A stretch of DNA of 60,602 nt, taken from positions 87,051 through 147,652 of the forward strand of contig NZ_JAHREP010000014.1 of NCBI RefSeq assembly GCF_019084545.1, in the 5' to 3' direction. Below, piece after piece: positions 36,205 to 44,149 of this stretch. This DNA comes from Marinobacterium ramblicola (lineage in GTDB: Bacteria > Pseudomonadota > Gammaproteobacteria > Pseudomonadales > Balneatricaceae). The position numbers and the translations under genes are program-made. The notes beneath the pieces were generated by a model that saw only the letters and a program-made list of their open reading frames with translations, was not told the DNA's origin and did no database searches. Positions within the stretch are counted from its first letter, which is position 1. Each line of letters starts with the position of its first letter.

Positions 36205-37014
36205 GTGATGAAAGAGCAGCAACAAGAGGCTGAACAGCGCATATCATTCGATAGTCCCCAGCCTTTTGGTTCTTTGCTTCGAGGGAAAACGATACTGATT
36301 ACCGGAGCCACGCGCGGGATTGGATTGGCTGTGGCTAGGCGTTTCGCCTCAGAGGGGGCGAGACTCTGGTTGAATGGCCGCTCTCCGGACGATGTGGATG
36401 CATTGGCTCAGGCGCTCAGTCGAGAGTTTGGCGTGGAGTGTTACCCGCTTGCGTTCGATGTATCCGATCCCGCTCAGGTCAAAAATGGTTATCGAAGCAT
36501 GTTCGAGCAGACCAGGACTCTGGATGTTCTGGTAAACAATGCCGGAGTCATGAGTGATGCTCTAATCGGAATGGTCACACAGGCACAGATTGAAGCGTGT
36601 TTTTCCACCAATACCTTCGGTAACTTGTACTGCACCCAGTATGCAGTGCGCATGATGAAACGTGGTGGCGGCGGCAGCATTATTAACCTGAGTTCGGTCA
36701 TGGGGCTGGTCGGAAGTGCGGGACTTGCCGTTTACAGCGCAAGCAAAGCTGCAGTTATCGGCATAACGCGCTCATTGGCGAAGGAGTTGGCGTCAAGCCA
36801 TATTCGCGTTAACGCTCTTGCTCCAGGGCTCATAGCGACAAATATGGCCTCGTCGATAGACGGGGATCTTTTTCGGCAGCGTCTGGGGAGTATCGCAATG
36901 GAGCGCATCGGAGATCCGGATGAGGTCGCGAAAGCCGCGCTGTTTCTTGCCAGCGATCTATCCAGTTACGTAACGGGGCAGGTTTTAGGTGTAGATGGGG
37001 GGATGCTGGTTTGA
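36205..37014 (+). CDS. FabG-like short-chain dehydrogenase/reductase
   Basis: The 269-residue product is a classical SDR closest in look to 3-oxoacyl-ACP reductase. It has the NAD(P)-binding GATRGIGLAVA (33-43), NNAGVMSDALI, the catalytic Ser in NLSSVMGLVGSAG and Tyr/Lys in YSASKAA, and the C-terminal SSYVTGQVLGVDGGM. An unusual 27-residue hydrophilic N-terminal extension precedes the fold. Its stop overlaps the TTG start of the next gene. Between pseH and an acyl ligase, with an ACP at the operon head, it likely reduces a 3-oxoacyl-ACP intermediate. A sugar substrate is possible. Confidence 0.88.
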   Translation: MMKEQQQEAEQRISFDSPQPFGSLLRGKTILITGATRGIGLAVARRFASEGARLWLNGRSPDDVDALAQALSREFGVECYPLAFDVSDPAQVKNGYRSMFEQTRTLDVLVNNAGVMSDALIGMVTQAQIEACFSTNTFGNLYCTQYAVRMMKRGGGGSIINLSSVMGLVGSAGLAVYSASKAAVIGITRSLAKELASSHIRVNALAPGLIATNMASSIDGDLFRQRLGSIAMERIGDPDEVAKAALFLASDLSSYVTGQVLGVDGGMLV

Positions 37015-38402
37015 CGCTGTTTGACCGGTGGCAATGTTGGTCCGAGCGTCTGGCCGTGCTGACGTCAGAGGGCGAGTCGCTGACGTACAGCCAGCTGGCC
37101 GAGTGTGCTGACAGCTTTTTTCCTCAGGTTGCAGCCAACAAAGAGCTTCTGCTGTTGGTGGCCGATAACTCTCTGAAATCCCTCATAGCATACATAGCCG
37201 CGTTACGTACGGGCCGGGCGGTGATGTTGCAGCCCGCTTCGATATCCGCTCAGCAGCTGCAGGCACTAGTGGAGATCTACCAGCCTGAGTGGCTGTATGA
37301 TCCCCGAAACTTGGGTGTCCTTGACAGACTATCGACACAGTCACAGGCGCTGTATTCGGAACTGGCAGTTTTACTGTCTACTTCCGGTAGTACTGGCTCC
37401 CCTAAACATGTGCGCTTAAGTTGCGGAAATATCTATTCAAACGCCGCCGCCATAGCTGAGTATTTGACTCTCGGGGCTGCGGAAAGGCCGTTAGCGCATT
37501 TGCCACTTTCATACTCCTATGGTCTCTCGGTGGTGAACTCTCACCTGCTGGTTGGAGCGACGCTTCTACTAACGCGTGACTCGATGATGGAGCGCCGTTT
37601 TTGGCAATTTTGTAAGGAGCAGGGCGCAACTAGTTTGGCTGGTGTGCCTTATCACTACGATATGATGGAACGACTTCGCTTTCAGCGCATGGATCTTCCG
37701 GCTCTGCGAACCTTGACTCAGGCAGGTGGCCGAATGCCCAAGGACAAGGTGTTGCATTGGGCTACCTGGAGTCGGCAGCAGGGCAAAAGATTTCTGTCCA
37801 TGTACGGTCAGACGGAAGCTACGGCGCGAATCAGTTATATGCCGGCGGAATTGATCTTGGAGTACCCGGAAGGAATAGGCATTGCAATCCCCGGTGGGCA
37901 GCTCGGCTTGATCGATGAGCAGGGTGAAACGGTGACGGTTCCCGATACTGCAGGTGAACTTGTTTATGAAGGCCCGAATGTGATGCTGGGCTATGCTAGA
38001 TCGCGCGCTGATTTGAAGAGGGGGGCAGAAGTTTCAAGGCTGCATACGGGAGATCTCGCCTGCGTTAATGGTAAGGGTATTTATTACATCGTGGGTCGGT
38101 TGAGGCGTTTCATTAAGCTCTTTGGCTTAAGGATCAATCTCGACGAGGTTGAGCAATCACTGCGCATGGACTTTGGCACGGTGGCATGTGTTGGTCGGGA
38201 TCAGAGCCTAACAGTAGCCTATGTGGGGCAAGAGGAGCTTGAGGGGCAGATCAAGAAGCGGTTGATGGAAAGGTACGGCTTCCATCCTGGTGTTATTCGG
38301 GTGACCTCCCTGGAGGCTTTGCCGCTGACCGATTCGGGAAAAATCGATTACAGGTTGTTAGCAGATCATTGCGACAAACTTTCCGTACAGGAATGTTTAT
38401 GA
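37011..38402 (+). CDS. AMP-forming acyl ligase (ANL family)
   Basis: The 463-residue product activates a carboxylic acid as acyl-AMP and may load it onto the island ACP or CoA. Visible ANL motifs in order are the phosphate loop STSGSTGSPKHVRLS (about 125-139), YGQTEATARISY, LHTGDLA, the hinge region GRLRRFIKLFGLRINLDEVE and the C-terminal lysine in LTDSGKIDYR. It is shorter than most acyl-CoA synthetases. It starts at TTG, overlapping the SDR stop by four bases, and overlaps the LuxE-like gene by four bases (ATGA). The acid substrate is not evident. Confidence 0.88.
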   Translation: MTLFDRWQCWSERLAVLTSEGESLTYSQLAECADSFFPQVAANKELLLLVADNSLKSLIAYIAALRTGRAVMLQPASISAQQLQALVEIYQPEWLYDPRNLGVLDRLSTQSQALYSELAVLLSTSGSTGSPKHVRLSCGNIYSNAAAIAEYLTLGAAERPLAHLPLSYSYGLSVVNSHLLVGATLLLTRDSMMERRFWQFCKEQGATSLAGVPYHYDMMERLRFQRMDLPALRTLTQAGGRMPKDKVLHWATWSRQQGKRFLSMYGQTEATARISYMPAELILEYPEGIGIAIPGGQLGLIDEQGETVTVPDTAGELVYEGPNVMLGYARSRADLKRGAEVSRLHTGDLACVNGKGIYYIVGRLRRFIKLFGLRINLDEVEQSLRMDFGTVACVGRDQSLTVAYVGQEELEGQIKKRLMERYGFHPGVIRVTSLEALPLTDSGKIDYRLLADHCDKLSVQECL

Positions 38403-39484
38403 GTCCGGTAAGTTTTATCGATGAGCCTGTATATGGTTGGAGTGCTGGACGCAAGCGGCCTTGGCTACTGGAGCAACTCAATCGGCTTACGCGTAATCAT
38501 CTGGAGCGCTGCACTGACTACCGGCGTTTAATGGAGAGTGTGGAGGGGGGCAGGCATGCGCAGACCTTGGCTGACCTGTACCCCCTTTCAGTGCGACTAT
38601 TCAAACAAAACAGGCTTCTAAGCATAGATGATGACGAGGTATTCAGGGTCTTGACATCCTCGGGTACCACGTCGCAGCAGGTTTCCCGAATTTATCTGGA
38701 TAGAGAAACCGCCGCACTGCAGTCGAAGGCCTTGGTCAAGATCATGCAACCCTGGCTGGGTCGCCAGCGACTGCCGATGCTTATAATAGATCACCCTGGG
38801 GTCATCACTGAGCGGAGCAGCTTCTCGGCTCGTGGTGCCGGCATACAAGGGATGATGGTATTCGGGCGGCGGCCGGTCTATGCCTTGAACGCCGACCTTT
38901 CTCCGAATTGGGGAGCTATTGATGAATTTGTGGAGTCACATCGGGGACAGCCAATACTGCTTTTCGGATTCACTTTCATGGTTTGGCAGCTATTACAGGC
39001 GTTGAACGAAAAAGAGCGGTCACTAGCGCTGCATGGTGGTGTTCTCGTACACAGTGGCGGTTGGAAAAAGTTGCAGGATCAAGCTGTAGATAACGCGACG
39101 TTCAAGGCTAGGAGTCAACGCCTGTTTGGCGTGGACCGAGTGCATAACTTTTACGGTATGGTTGAGCAGGTCGGGTCGGTATTTGTTGAATGTGAGCGAG
39201 GGCATCTGCATACACCGCTGTTTGCCGACCTTTTGATACGTGATGCGCAAACCGGCAATTTAAAACCCAATGGCGAGACAGGAATTATCGAAGTCCTGTC
39301 AGTATTGCCTCGCAGCTATCCGGGGCATGTCCTGTTGACCGAGGACCGTGGACGGATTTTGGGGGAGGATGACTGTGCTTGTGGCCGGATGGGTAAGTAT
39401 TTCGAGGTACTCGGGCGGGTACCACGTGCCGAAGTAAGGGGGTGCAGCGATACGGTTGAACCCTCCAAGGCAGAGGAATACTGA
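38399..39484 (+). CDS. LuxE-like acyl-protein synthetase
   Basis: LuxE proteins take an acid, adenylate it and hold the acyl group on a C-terminal cysteine for transfer to LuxC. The 361-residue product shows the adenylation loop VLTSSGTTSQQVSRIYLD, RGAGIQGMMVFGRR and the C-terminal VLGRVPRAEVRGCSD with C349 as the likely acyl site. The ATG at 38399 overlaps the ligase stop, and the stop overlaps the next start, so LuxE-like and LuxC-like proteins are coupled. No luciferase genes are present, so a role in glycan acylation is more likely than light production. Confidence 0.87.
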   Translation: MSPVSFIDEPVYGWSAGRKRPWLLEQLNRLTRNHLERCTDYRRLMESVEGGRHAQTLADLYPLSVRLFKQNRLLSIDDDEVFRVLTSSGTTSQQVSRIYLDRETAALQSKALVKIMQPWLGRQRLPMLIIDHPGVITERSSFSARGAGIQGMMVFGRRPVYALNADLSPNWGAIDEFVESHRGQPILLFGFTFMVWQLLQALNEKERSLALHGGVLVHSGGWKKLQDQAVDNATFKARSQRLFGVDRVHNFYGMVEQVGSVFVECERGHLHTPLFADLLIRDAQTGNLKPNGETGIIEVLSVLPRSYPGHVLLTEDRGRILGEDDCACGRMGKYFEVLGRVPRAEVRGCSDTVEPSKAEEY

Positions 39485-40659
39485 TGAAGGTTCTCTTTCC
39501 ACGCTCGTTGACAATGGACAGATTGGAAGCAATTTGCCCCGCCCCTGCCTGGCGAGATGAAGTACGAGGGCTGCTGGGGAAGCTGTCGGAGAAGCTTATG
39601 TCCGAGCCAGGTGCAACATTGAATGCACTCGGATTTTGGCTGAGACCGGCACATCTTAAACAGATGGCGTTGCTGGTTGATGGCACCCGCATGCGTCCCA
39701 GGGGTAAGGTTTTGCAGGTAGCTCCAGGCAATGTGGATACGTTATTTATCTATGTTTCGCTGTTGGCGCTGTGGCTGGGAAATGTTGTCGTTGTCAGGCT
39801 TTCATCCCGACAGGGGGAGGATGAAGCAAGGCTGCTGGATATCCTGCATGCGCTTGCCGAGACCCAGTGCTGGAGCGAGGAGCTCCAACGCCTAGTGCTT
39901 GTGCGTTGCGAATATGATGACCCCGATTGGACTGCTCAGATGAGCAGCGCCGATATGAGGATCTTCTGGGGCAGTGATAACACGATCCGACGTTTATCCA
40001 CCGTTCCTAAGCCTTCACACTGTATTGACCTTGGAATGGGACACAAGCATTCGCTATGTCTGCTTCATGCAAAGAAAGTGCTTGATAATAACGATGGACA
40101 GCTAGCGGCACTATTTTTACGCGACACGTTAGAATTCGCACAGCAAGGATGTGCTTCGCCTCGGACGTTGATTTGGTTTGGCTCGGCAAGTTGTGTTGCT
40201 GCTGCGCAGGAGGTTTTTTGGCCCGCGGTAGAAGAGGCGGCTAAAGATTTCATCGCCACCGGCCGCTATCAACTGGATGATGCTTCGGCTCTGGAACGTC
40301 TGTCGGGACTTCAGCAACTGGCACTTGATGGTTGTGTCCATGATCCTTGGCAAAGAGTCGGCTGCCTAGTTCGTTTGCCGGTTGGAGGGCTGAGTAAAAG
40401 GCAGGAGCTTGGGCACCCGGCGCATGGTGTCGTGTACGAGTGGGCTATCAACGACCTGTCTGAACTGGCCGCTCAGCTAAAGCCTTGGCATCAAACGCTA
40501 AGCTACTTCGGCTGGGATCGTTCAGAGTTGACGGAATGGGCCACGCATCAGGCTGTATTGGGTCTGGATCGGATCGAGTCGGTTGGGCAAGCGCTCATAT
40601 TTCATCCCATTTGGGATGGGCTAAATCTGTTACAACAGCTGGGACGGCAGCTTCGCTGA
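39484..40659 (+). CDS. LuxC-like acyl-CoA/acyl-protein reductase
   Basis: LuxC family enzymes reduce a thioester-bound acyl group to an aldehyde with NADPH. The 391-residue product has the cofactor-binding opening KVLQVAPGNVDTLFIYVSLL (75-94), RLSSRQGEDEARLLDI and the catalytic cysteine C223 in FAQQGCASPRTLIWFG. It is smaller than the roughly 480-residue bioluminescence enzyme, with the N-terminal part reduced. Its ATG overlaps the LuxE-like stop. With the upstream ligase and ACP it may produce an aldehyde or alcohol for the glycan, or act as an acyl transferase. Confidence 0.83.
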   Translation: MKVLFPRSLTMDRLEAICPAPAWRDEVRGLLGKLSEKLMSEPGATLNALGFWLRPAHLKQMALLVDGTRMRPRGKVLQVAPGNVDTLFIYVSLLALWLGNVVVVRLSSRQGEDEARLLDILHALAETQCWSEELQRLVLVRCEYDDPDWTAQMSSADMRIFWGSDNTIRRLSTVPKPSHCIDLGMGHKHSLCLLHAKKVLDNNDGQLAALFLRDTLEFAQQGCASPRTLIWFGSASCVAAAQEVFWPAVEEAAKDFIATGRYQLDDASALERLSGLQQLALDGCVHDPWQRVGCLVRLPVGGLSKRQELGHPAHGVVYEWAINDLSELAAQLKPWHQTLSYFGWDRSELTEWATHQAVLGLDRIESVGQALIFHPIWDGLNLLQQLGRQLR

Positions 40660-40701
40660 GGCGTTGGTCCGAGTGATATACGCAGGAGTATTGCGTAAAT
40701 A

Positions 40702-41670
40702 ATGAAAGTTAGCGTTATTGTCCCAGTTTACAATCTGCAGTACTTCGTCGAATCCTGTCTTCTGAGTTTACTCGAACAGGAAACCGATTTTGCTTATGAG
40801 GTGATCGCTGTCGATGATGGTTCGACAGATGACTCGTGGCAGATTATGCAGGCCTTGGCGAGAAAATTCCCCCATTTGAAAGCACTGCAAAATCCGCACA
40901 ATATGGGGTTGGCCAAAACGCAGCGGAGGCTACTTCGGGAAGCGCGGGGTGACTATATAGCGTATGTCGATGGTGATGACCTTGCTCTGCCGGGAAAGCT
41001 GCAAGCGCTGAGTAACCATCTCGATGCTCATCCGGGTTGTCAGCTGTGCTACCACGAAGCTGATATGTTTGACCATGAAAGCGGAAAGACTATCAAGTTA
41101 TACACTCAAGGCTACTATAATTTCAGTTTACTTAAACCCTCGGGCAATGTTGAAGATCTGATTCTTTACGGGAATTTCGTCAACGCAAGCTCGGTCATGT
41201 TCCGTCGTCACGAGCGCATGTTGTCCGCTATCGACGAGGGCTGCAAGATCATCCTCGACTATCCATGGCACATACTCAATCTGCTCTTGCGTCCAGGAAC
41301 ACTGGATTTTTTATCGCAAGTGCTCGGGCGCTATCGCATGCATAGCCAGAGCTTCGGCGGCATGACTCGCGCTTCAGCGACGCGCAGAGAGCAATCCCTG
41401 CAGGATATGCTCCGCGCCTGTGATAACGCACTTGCATTCGATGTTGATCAAGAGATTGTTGCGCGAGGTAAGTCGCATCATCTTTACTCTGCTGCACTCT
41501 ACTTTCTTCGGGAACTCGATTTTAAACGGTTCGCTAGGCTGGTCGAAGACTCGGTTCGACCGCCCGGGGAGGCTGGTCGCTGGTTTTTTGACGATAGGCA
41601 TCAGCTTGCATGGGAAAACCGGAACGATCCCGAAAGAGTGTACGAAACGTTGTTCGGAGGATGTAAGTGA
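40702..41670 (+). CDS. Family 2 glycosyltransferase
   Basis: The 322-residue product is a GT-A fold family 2 transferase. It starts with SVIVPVYNLQYFVESCLLSL and IAVDDGSTDDSW, and has the metal-binding DGDD in YIAYVDGDDLALPGKLQAL (about residue 93). No membrane segment is visible, so it acts in the cytoplasm. It begins 42 bases after the LuxC-like gene and overlaps the Glf gene by four bases (GTGA). Given that partner, it may use UDP-galactofuranose, but donor and acceptor cannot be told. Confidence 0.9.
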   Translation: MKVSVIVPVYNLQYFVESCLLSLLEQETDFAYEVIAVDDGSTDDSWQIMQALARKFPHLKALQNPHNMGLAKTQRRLLREARGDYIAYVDGDDLALPGKLQALSNHLDAHPGCQLCYHEADMFDHESGKTIKLYTQGYYNFSLLKPSGNVEDLILYGNFVNASSVMFRRHERMLSAIDEGCKIILDYPWHILNLLLRPGTLDFLSQVLGRYRMHSQSFGGMTRASATRREQSLQDMLRACDNALAFDVDQEIVARGKSHHLYSAALYFLRELDFKRFARLVEDSVRPPGEAGRWFFDDRHQLAWENRNDPERVYETLFGGCK

Positions 41671-42845
41671 GTTACCAGGCGATAGTAGTGGGTGCCGGTA
41701 TCTCAGGTGCCGTTATGGCAGAGCGGATGGCCTCCCAATTAGGGTGGAAAGTTTTGGTCCTCGATCAGAGGCCGCATATTGGCGGCAACTGTTATGACGA
41801 AATCGATGAAAACGGGATCCGAATTCACCGATACGGACCGCATCTTTTCCATACTGACAACACAGTTGTGTGGGAGTATCTGTCCCAATTTACGCAGTGG
41901 GTTGAATACGAGCATCGTGTACTGTCGCACATTGACGGACAACTTGTCCCTATACCGTTTAATCTCACCAGCATTGAACGATGCTTCGAACCGGCCAAGG
42001 CGATCTGTATTATCGAAGCGCTGGTTGACCGTTTTGGCGAGGGAGCGCGAATACCAATACTCAATCTTCGGCAAGAACATACCCCATTGTTGCGGGAGTT
42101 GGCTGAGTTCGTCTATGACAAAGCCTTCGTTAACTATACAAGCAAACAGTGGGGGGTTCCGCCAGAGGATATATCGCCAGAGGTAACCGCAAGAGTTCCG
42201 GTCGTGGTTAGTCGAGATGACCGTTACTTTGTCGATTCGTGGCAGGCTCTTCCGAGCGAGGGATATACCGAAGTTTTCAGGCGTATGCTTGATCACCCAC
42301 TGATCGACATAGAGCTCGGAATATCGATGGAAACTAAGCTCAGTTTAGATTGGGAAGGTCAGCGTCTCTTTCTGAAGCATGAGGGCGATACGATTCCGTT
42401 TCACGGAAAAGTTATCTATACCGGAATGATTGACCAATTGTTTGCGTGTGATGCTGGCGCGCTGACCTACCGTTCTCTTAGATTTGACTTTAAAACAATT
42501 GCTCAGCCCTATCTTCAACCAGTGACGACGGTGAACTACCCCAACGAGCATGCCTATACGAGAATCACGGAATTCAAGCACTTGATGTTCGATGGGAGTC
42601 GGTCGTCAAACACCGTTGTTGTTTACGAGTACCCAAAACCATTCGAAGCCGATAAGGGGGATGAGCCCTATTACCCTGTTTTCACAGAAGAGGCTCGTTT
42701 AGCGTACGAACGCTACATGAATCGTGTCGAAGAGATGCCGGGACTCATGTGTGTAGGGCGTTTGGCACAGTACCGCTATTTCGACATGGACGATGCGGTA
42801 TCAAATGCTCTGTCGAGTTTTGAAACCTTATGTAACGAGCTGTGA
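41667..42845 (+). CDS. glf: UDP-galactopyranose mutase Glf
   Basis: Glf converts UDP-galactopyranose to UDP-galactofuranose with reduced FAD. The 392-residue product starts at GTG (41667), overlapping the preceding transferase stop. It shows the FAD-binding VVGAGISGAVMAERMASQLG and DQRPHIGGNCYDE, RYGPHLFHTDN, then VNYTSKQWGVPPEDI and the C-terminal GRLAQYRYFDMDDAVSNAL. All are hallmarks of the bacterial mutase. Its presence predicts galactofuranose in a glycan made by this island, either on flagellin or on a surface polysaccharide. Confidence 0.95.
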   Translation: MSYQAIVVGAGISGAVMAERMASQLGWKVLVLDQRPHIGGNCYDEIDENGIRIHRYGPHLFHTDNTVVWEYLSQFTQWVEYEHRVLSHIDGQLVPIPFNLTSIERCFEPAKAICIIEALVDRFGEGARIPILNLRQEHTPLLRELAEFVYDKAFVNYTSKQWGVPPEDISPEVTARVPVVVSRDDRYFVDSWQALPSEGYTEVFRRMLDHPLIDIELGISMETKLSLDWEGQRLFLKHEGDTIPFHGKVIYTGMIDQLFACDAGALTYRSLRFDFKTIAQPYLQPVTTVNYPNEHAYTRITEFKHLMFDGSRSSNTVVVYEYPKPFEADKGDEPYYPVFTEEARLAYERYMNRVEEMPGLMCVGRLAQYRYFDMDDAVSNALSSFETLCNEL

Positions 42846-42945
42846 CTGGTCTAAGTGCGCAGCCTTAACAGGATAGAACCACCTTTTTATACGGTTTATG
42901 TATCAGCGCCGATAAAAAAGAAAGTTTCAATTCAGAGGAAACCAG

Positions 42946-44139
42946 ATGAGTGAGCAAGGCGAACTGCGCTTTGAGTTCGGCAAGAACTGGCAAAGTTACC
43001 TGAAGGATAAACTTTCCCAGGAGAGAATAGATAAGGCCCGTCATGATCTGCTGGCATTCCTCGGCAAGGATGACCTCAAAGGGATGAGAGTTCTCGATAT
43101 AGGCTCAGGCAGCGGTATCCACAGTTTGGCTGCTTACGATGCCGGTGCGGCAGAGGTTTTCAGTTTTGACTACGACCCGAATTCGGTGGCGGCAACGAAA
43201 AGCTTGAGGGAATTTCGCGGCACACCCGATAACTGGACCGTATGTCAGGGGTCTGTGCTGGATACAGAATTCATGGGCTCTCTGGGTACATTCGATTTGG
43301 TCTACTCCTGGGGAGTACTTCACCACACCGGGTCGGTGTGGCAGGCACTGGAAAACGCAATGCGCTGTCTGCGGGCCGATAGCCTTTTTTACATCGCGTT
43401 GTATGATTCCGACTGGTCAGCTGAAACACCCGAATTTTGGTTGGATATCAAGCAGCGTTATACCGCGGCCGGGTCGTTTCGACGTCTTGGGTATGAGCTT
43501 TGGTATATTTTGAGATTCATGCTCGGTTATAACCCGATGCGCTTTGGGCGTCTGTTAAAACGTGCTCATGAATATCAAAAGCATAGAGGTATGTCCCTGT
43601 ATCACGATATTCGAGACTGGCTCGGTGGCTGGCCTATGGAGTACACCCGCATCTACGAAGTGTTGCCGTTGGTTCTGGGGCGTGGGAATAATTTACTGAA
43701 AACCAAGGTTGGGGAAGCCAATACCGAATACCTGTTCGCGGGCAAGGCTTTGCCCCCTGAGGCGAGCCGTTGGAAGCCGGTAACTTTGCCGGAACCTTTG
43801 CGATGGCAGGTGGATACCCTGCGCCTTAACGACGATTTTTCGCTGCTTGACTCCGCTAAGCCGATCTACCTCTATGGAGCCGGCAAGGCAGGTGATCTTG
43901 TTCGTCAGGGGCTGTCGAGGCGCGGCCTCAATATTGCCGGATTTATTACCACTGATGGCGGAGGATCAGCAGAAGGTGCGCACTTAATGAGTCTGGAGGA
44001 GTTTATCCGTTCGGATAACCGTGAAGCTCAGATCGTGATCACTAGCAGCTACTTCGATAGCATCTCTATCGCTCTGGCAAATCACGGAATATGCAAGTTC
44101 TACAATGCATTTCCATACGCATTGGCGCAACTTCAATAA
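42946..44139 (+). CDS. SAM-dependent methyltransferase with C-terminal Rossmann-like module
   Basis: Residues about 40-180 form a class I methyltransferase: MRVLDIGSGSGIHSLAAYDA, then FDLVYSWGVLHHTGSVWQAL. The middle is typical of sugar or small-molecule methyltransferases. From about residue 306 a second module begins with PIYLYGAGKAGDLVRQGLSR, looking like the small nucleotide-binding domains that recur in this island. An AGAGGAAACC ribosome-binding site precedes the ATG, after a 100-base gap from glf, which could hold an internal promoter. Substrate unknown; a glycan O- or N-methylation is plausible. Confidence 0.87.
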   Translation: MSEQGELRFEFGKNWQSYLKDKLSQERIDKARHDLLAFLGKDDLKGMRVLDIGSGSGIHSLAAYDAGAAEVFSFDYDPNSVAATKSLREFRGTPDNWTVCQGSVLDTEFMGSLGTFDLVYSWGVLHHTGSVWQALENAMRCLRADSLFYIALYDSDWSAETPEFWLDIKQRYTAAGSFRRLGYELWYILRFMLGYNPMRFGRLLKRAHEYQKHRGMSLYHDIRDWLGGWPMEYTRIYEVLPLVLGRGNNLLKTKVGEANTEYLFAGKALPPEASRWKPVTLPEPLRWQVDTLRLNDDFSLLDSAKPIYLYGAGKAGDLVRQGLSRRGLNIAGFITTDGGGSAEGAHLMSLEEFIRSDNREAQIVITSSYFDSISIALANHGICKFYNAFPYALAQLQ

Positions 44140-44149
44140 CGGAGACTGA

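Noticed and set aside
38399-40659. LuxE/LuxC as part of a bioluminescence operon
   Set aside because: luxA, luxB and luxD are absent, and the genes sit among pse and acyl-ligase genes, so light production is not supported.
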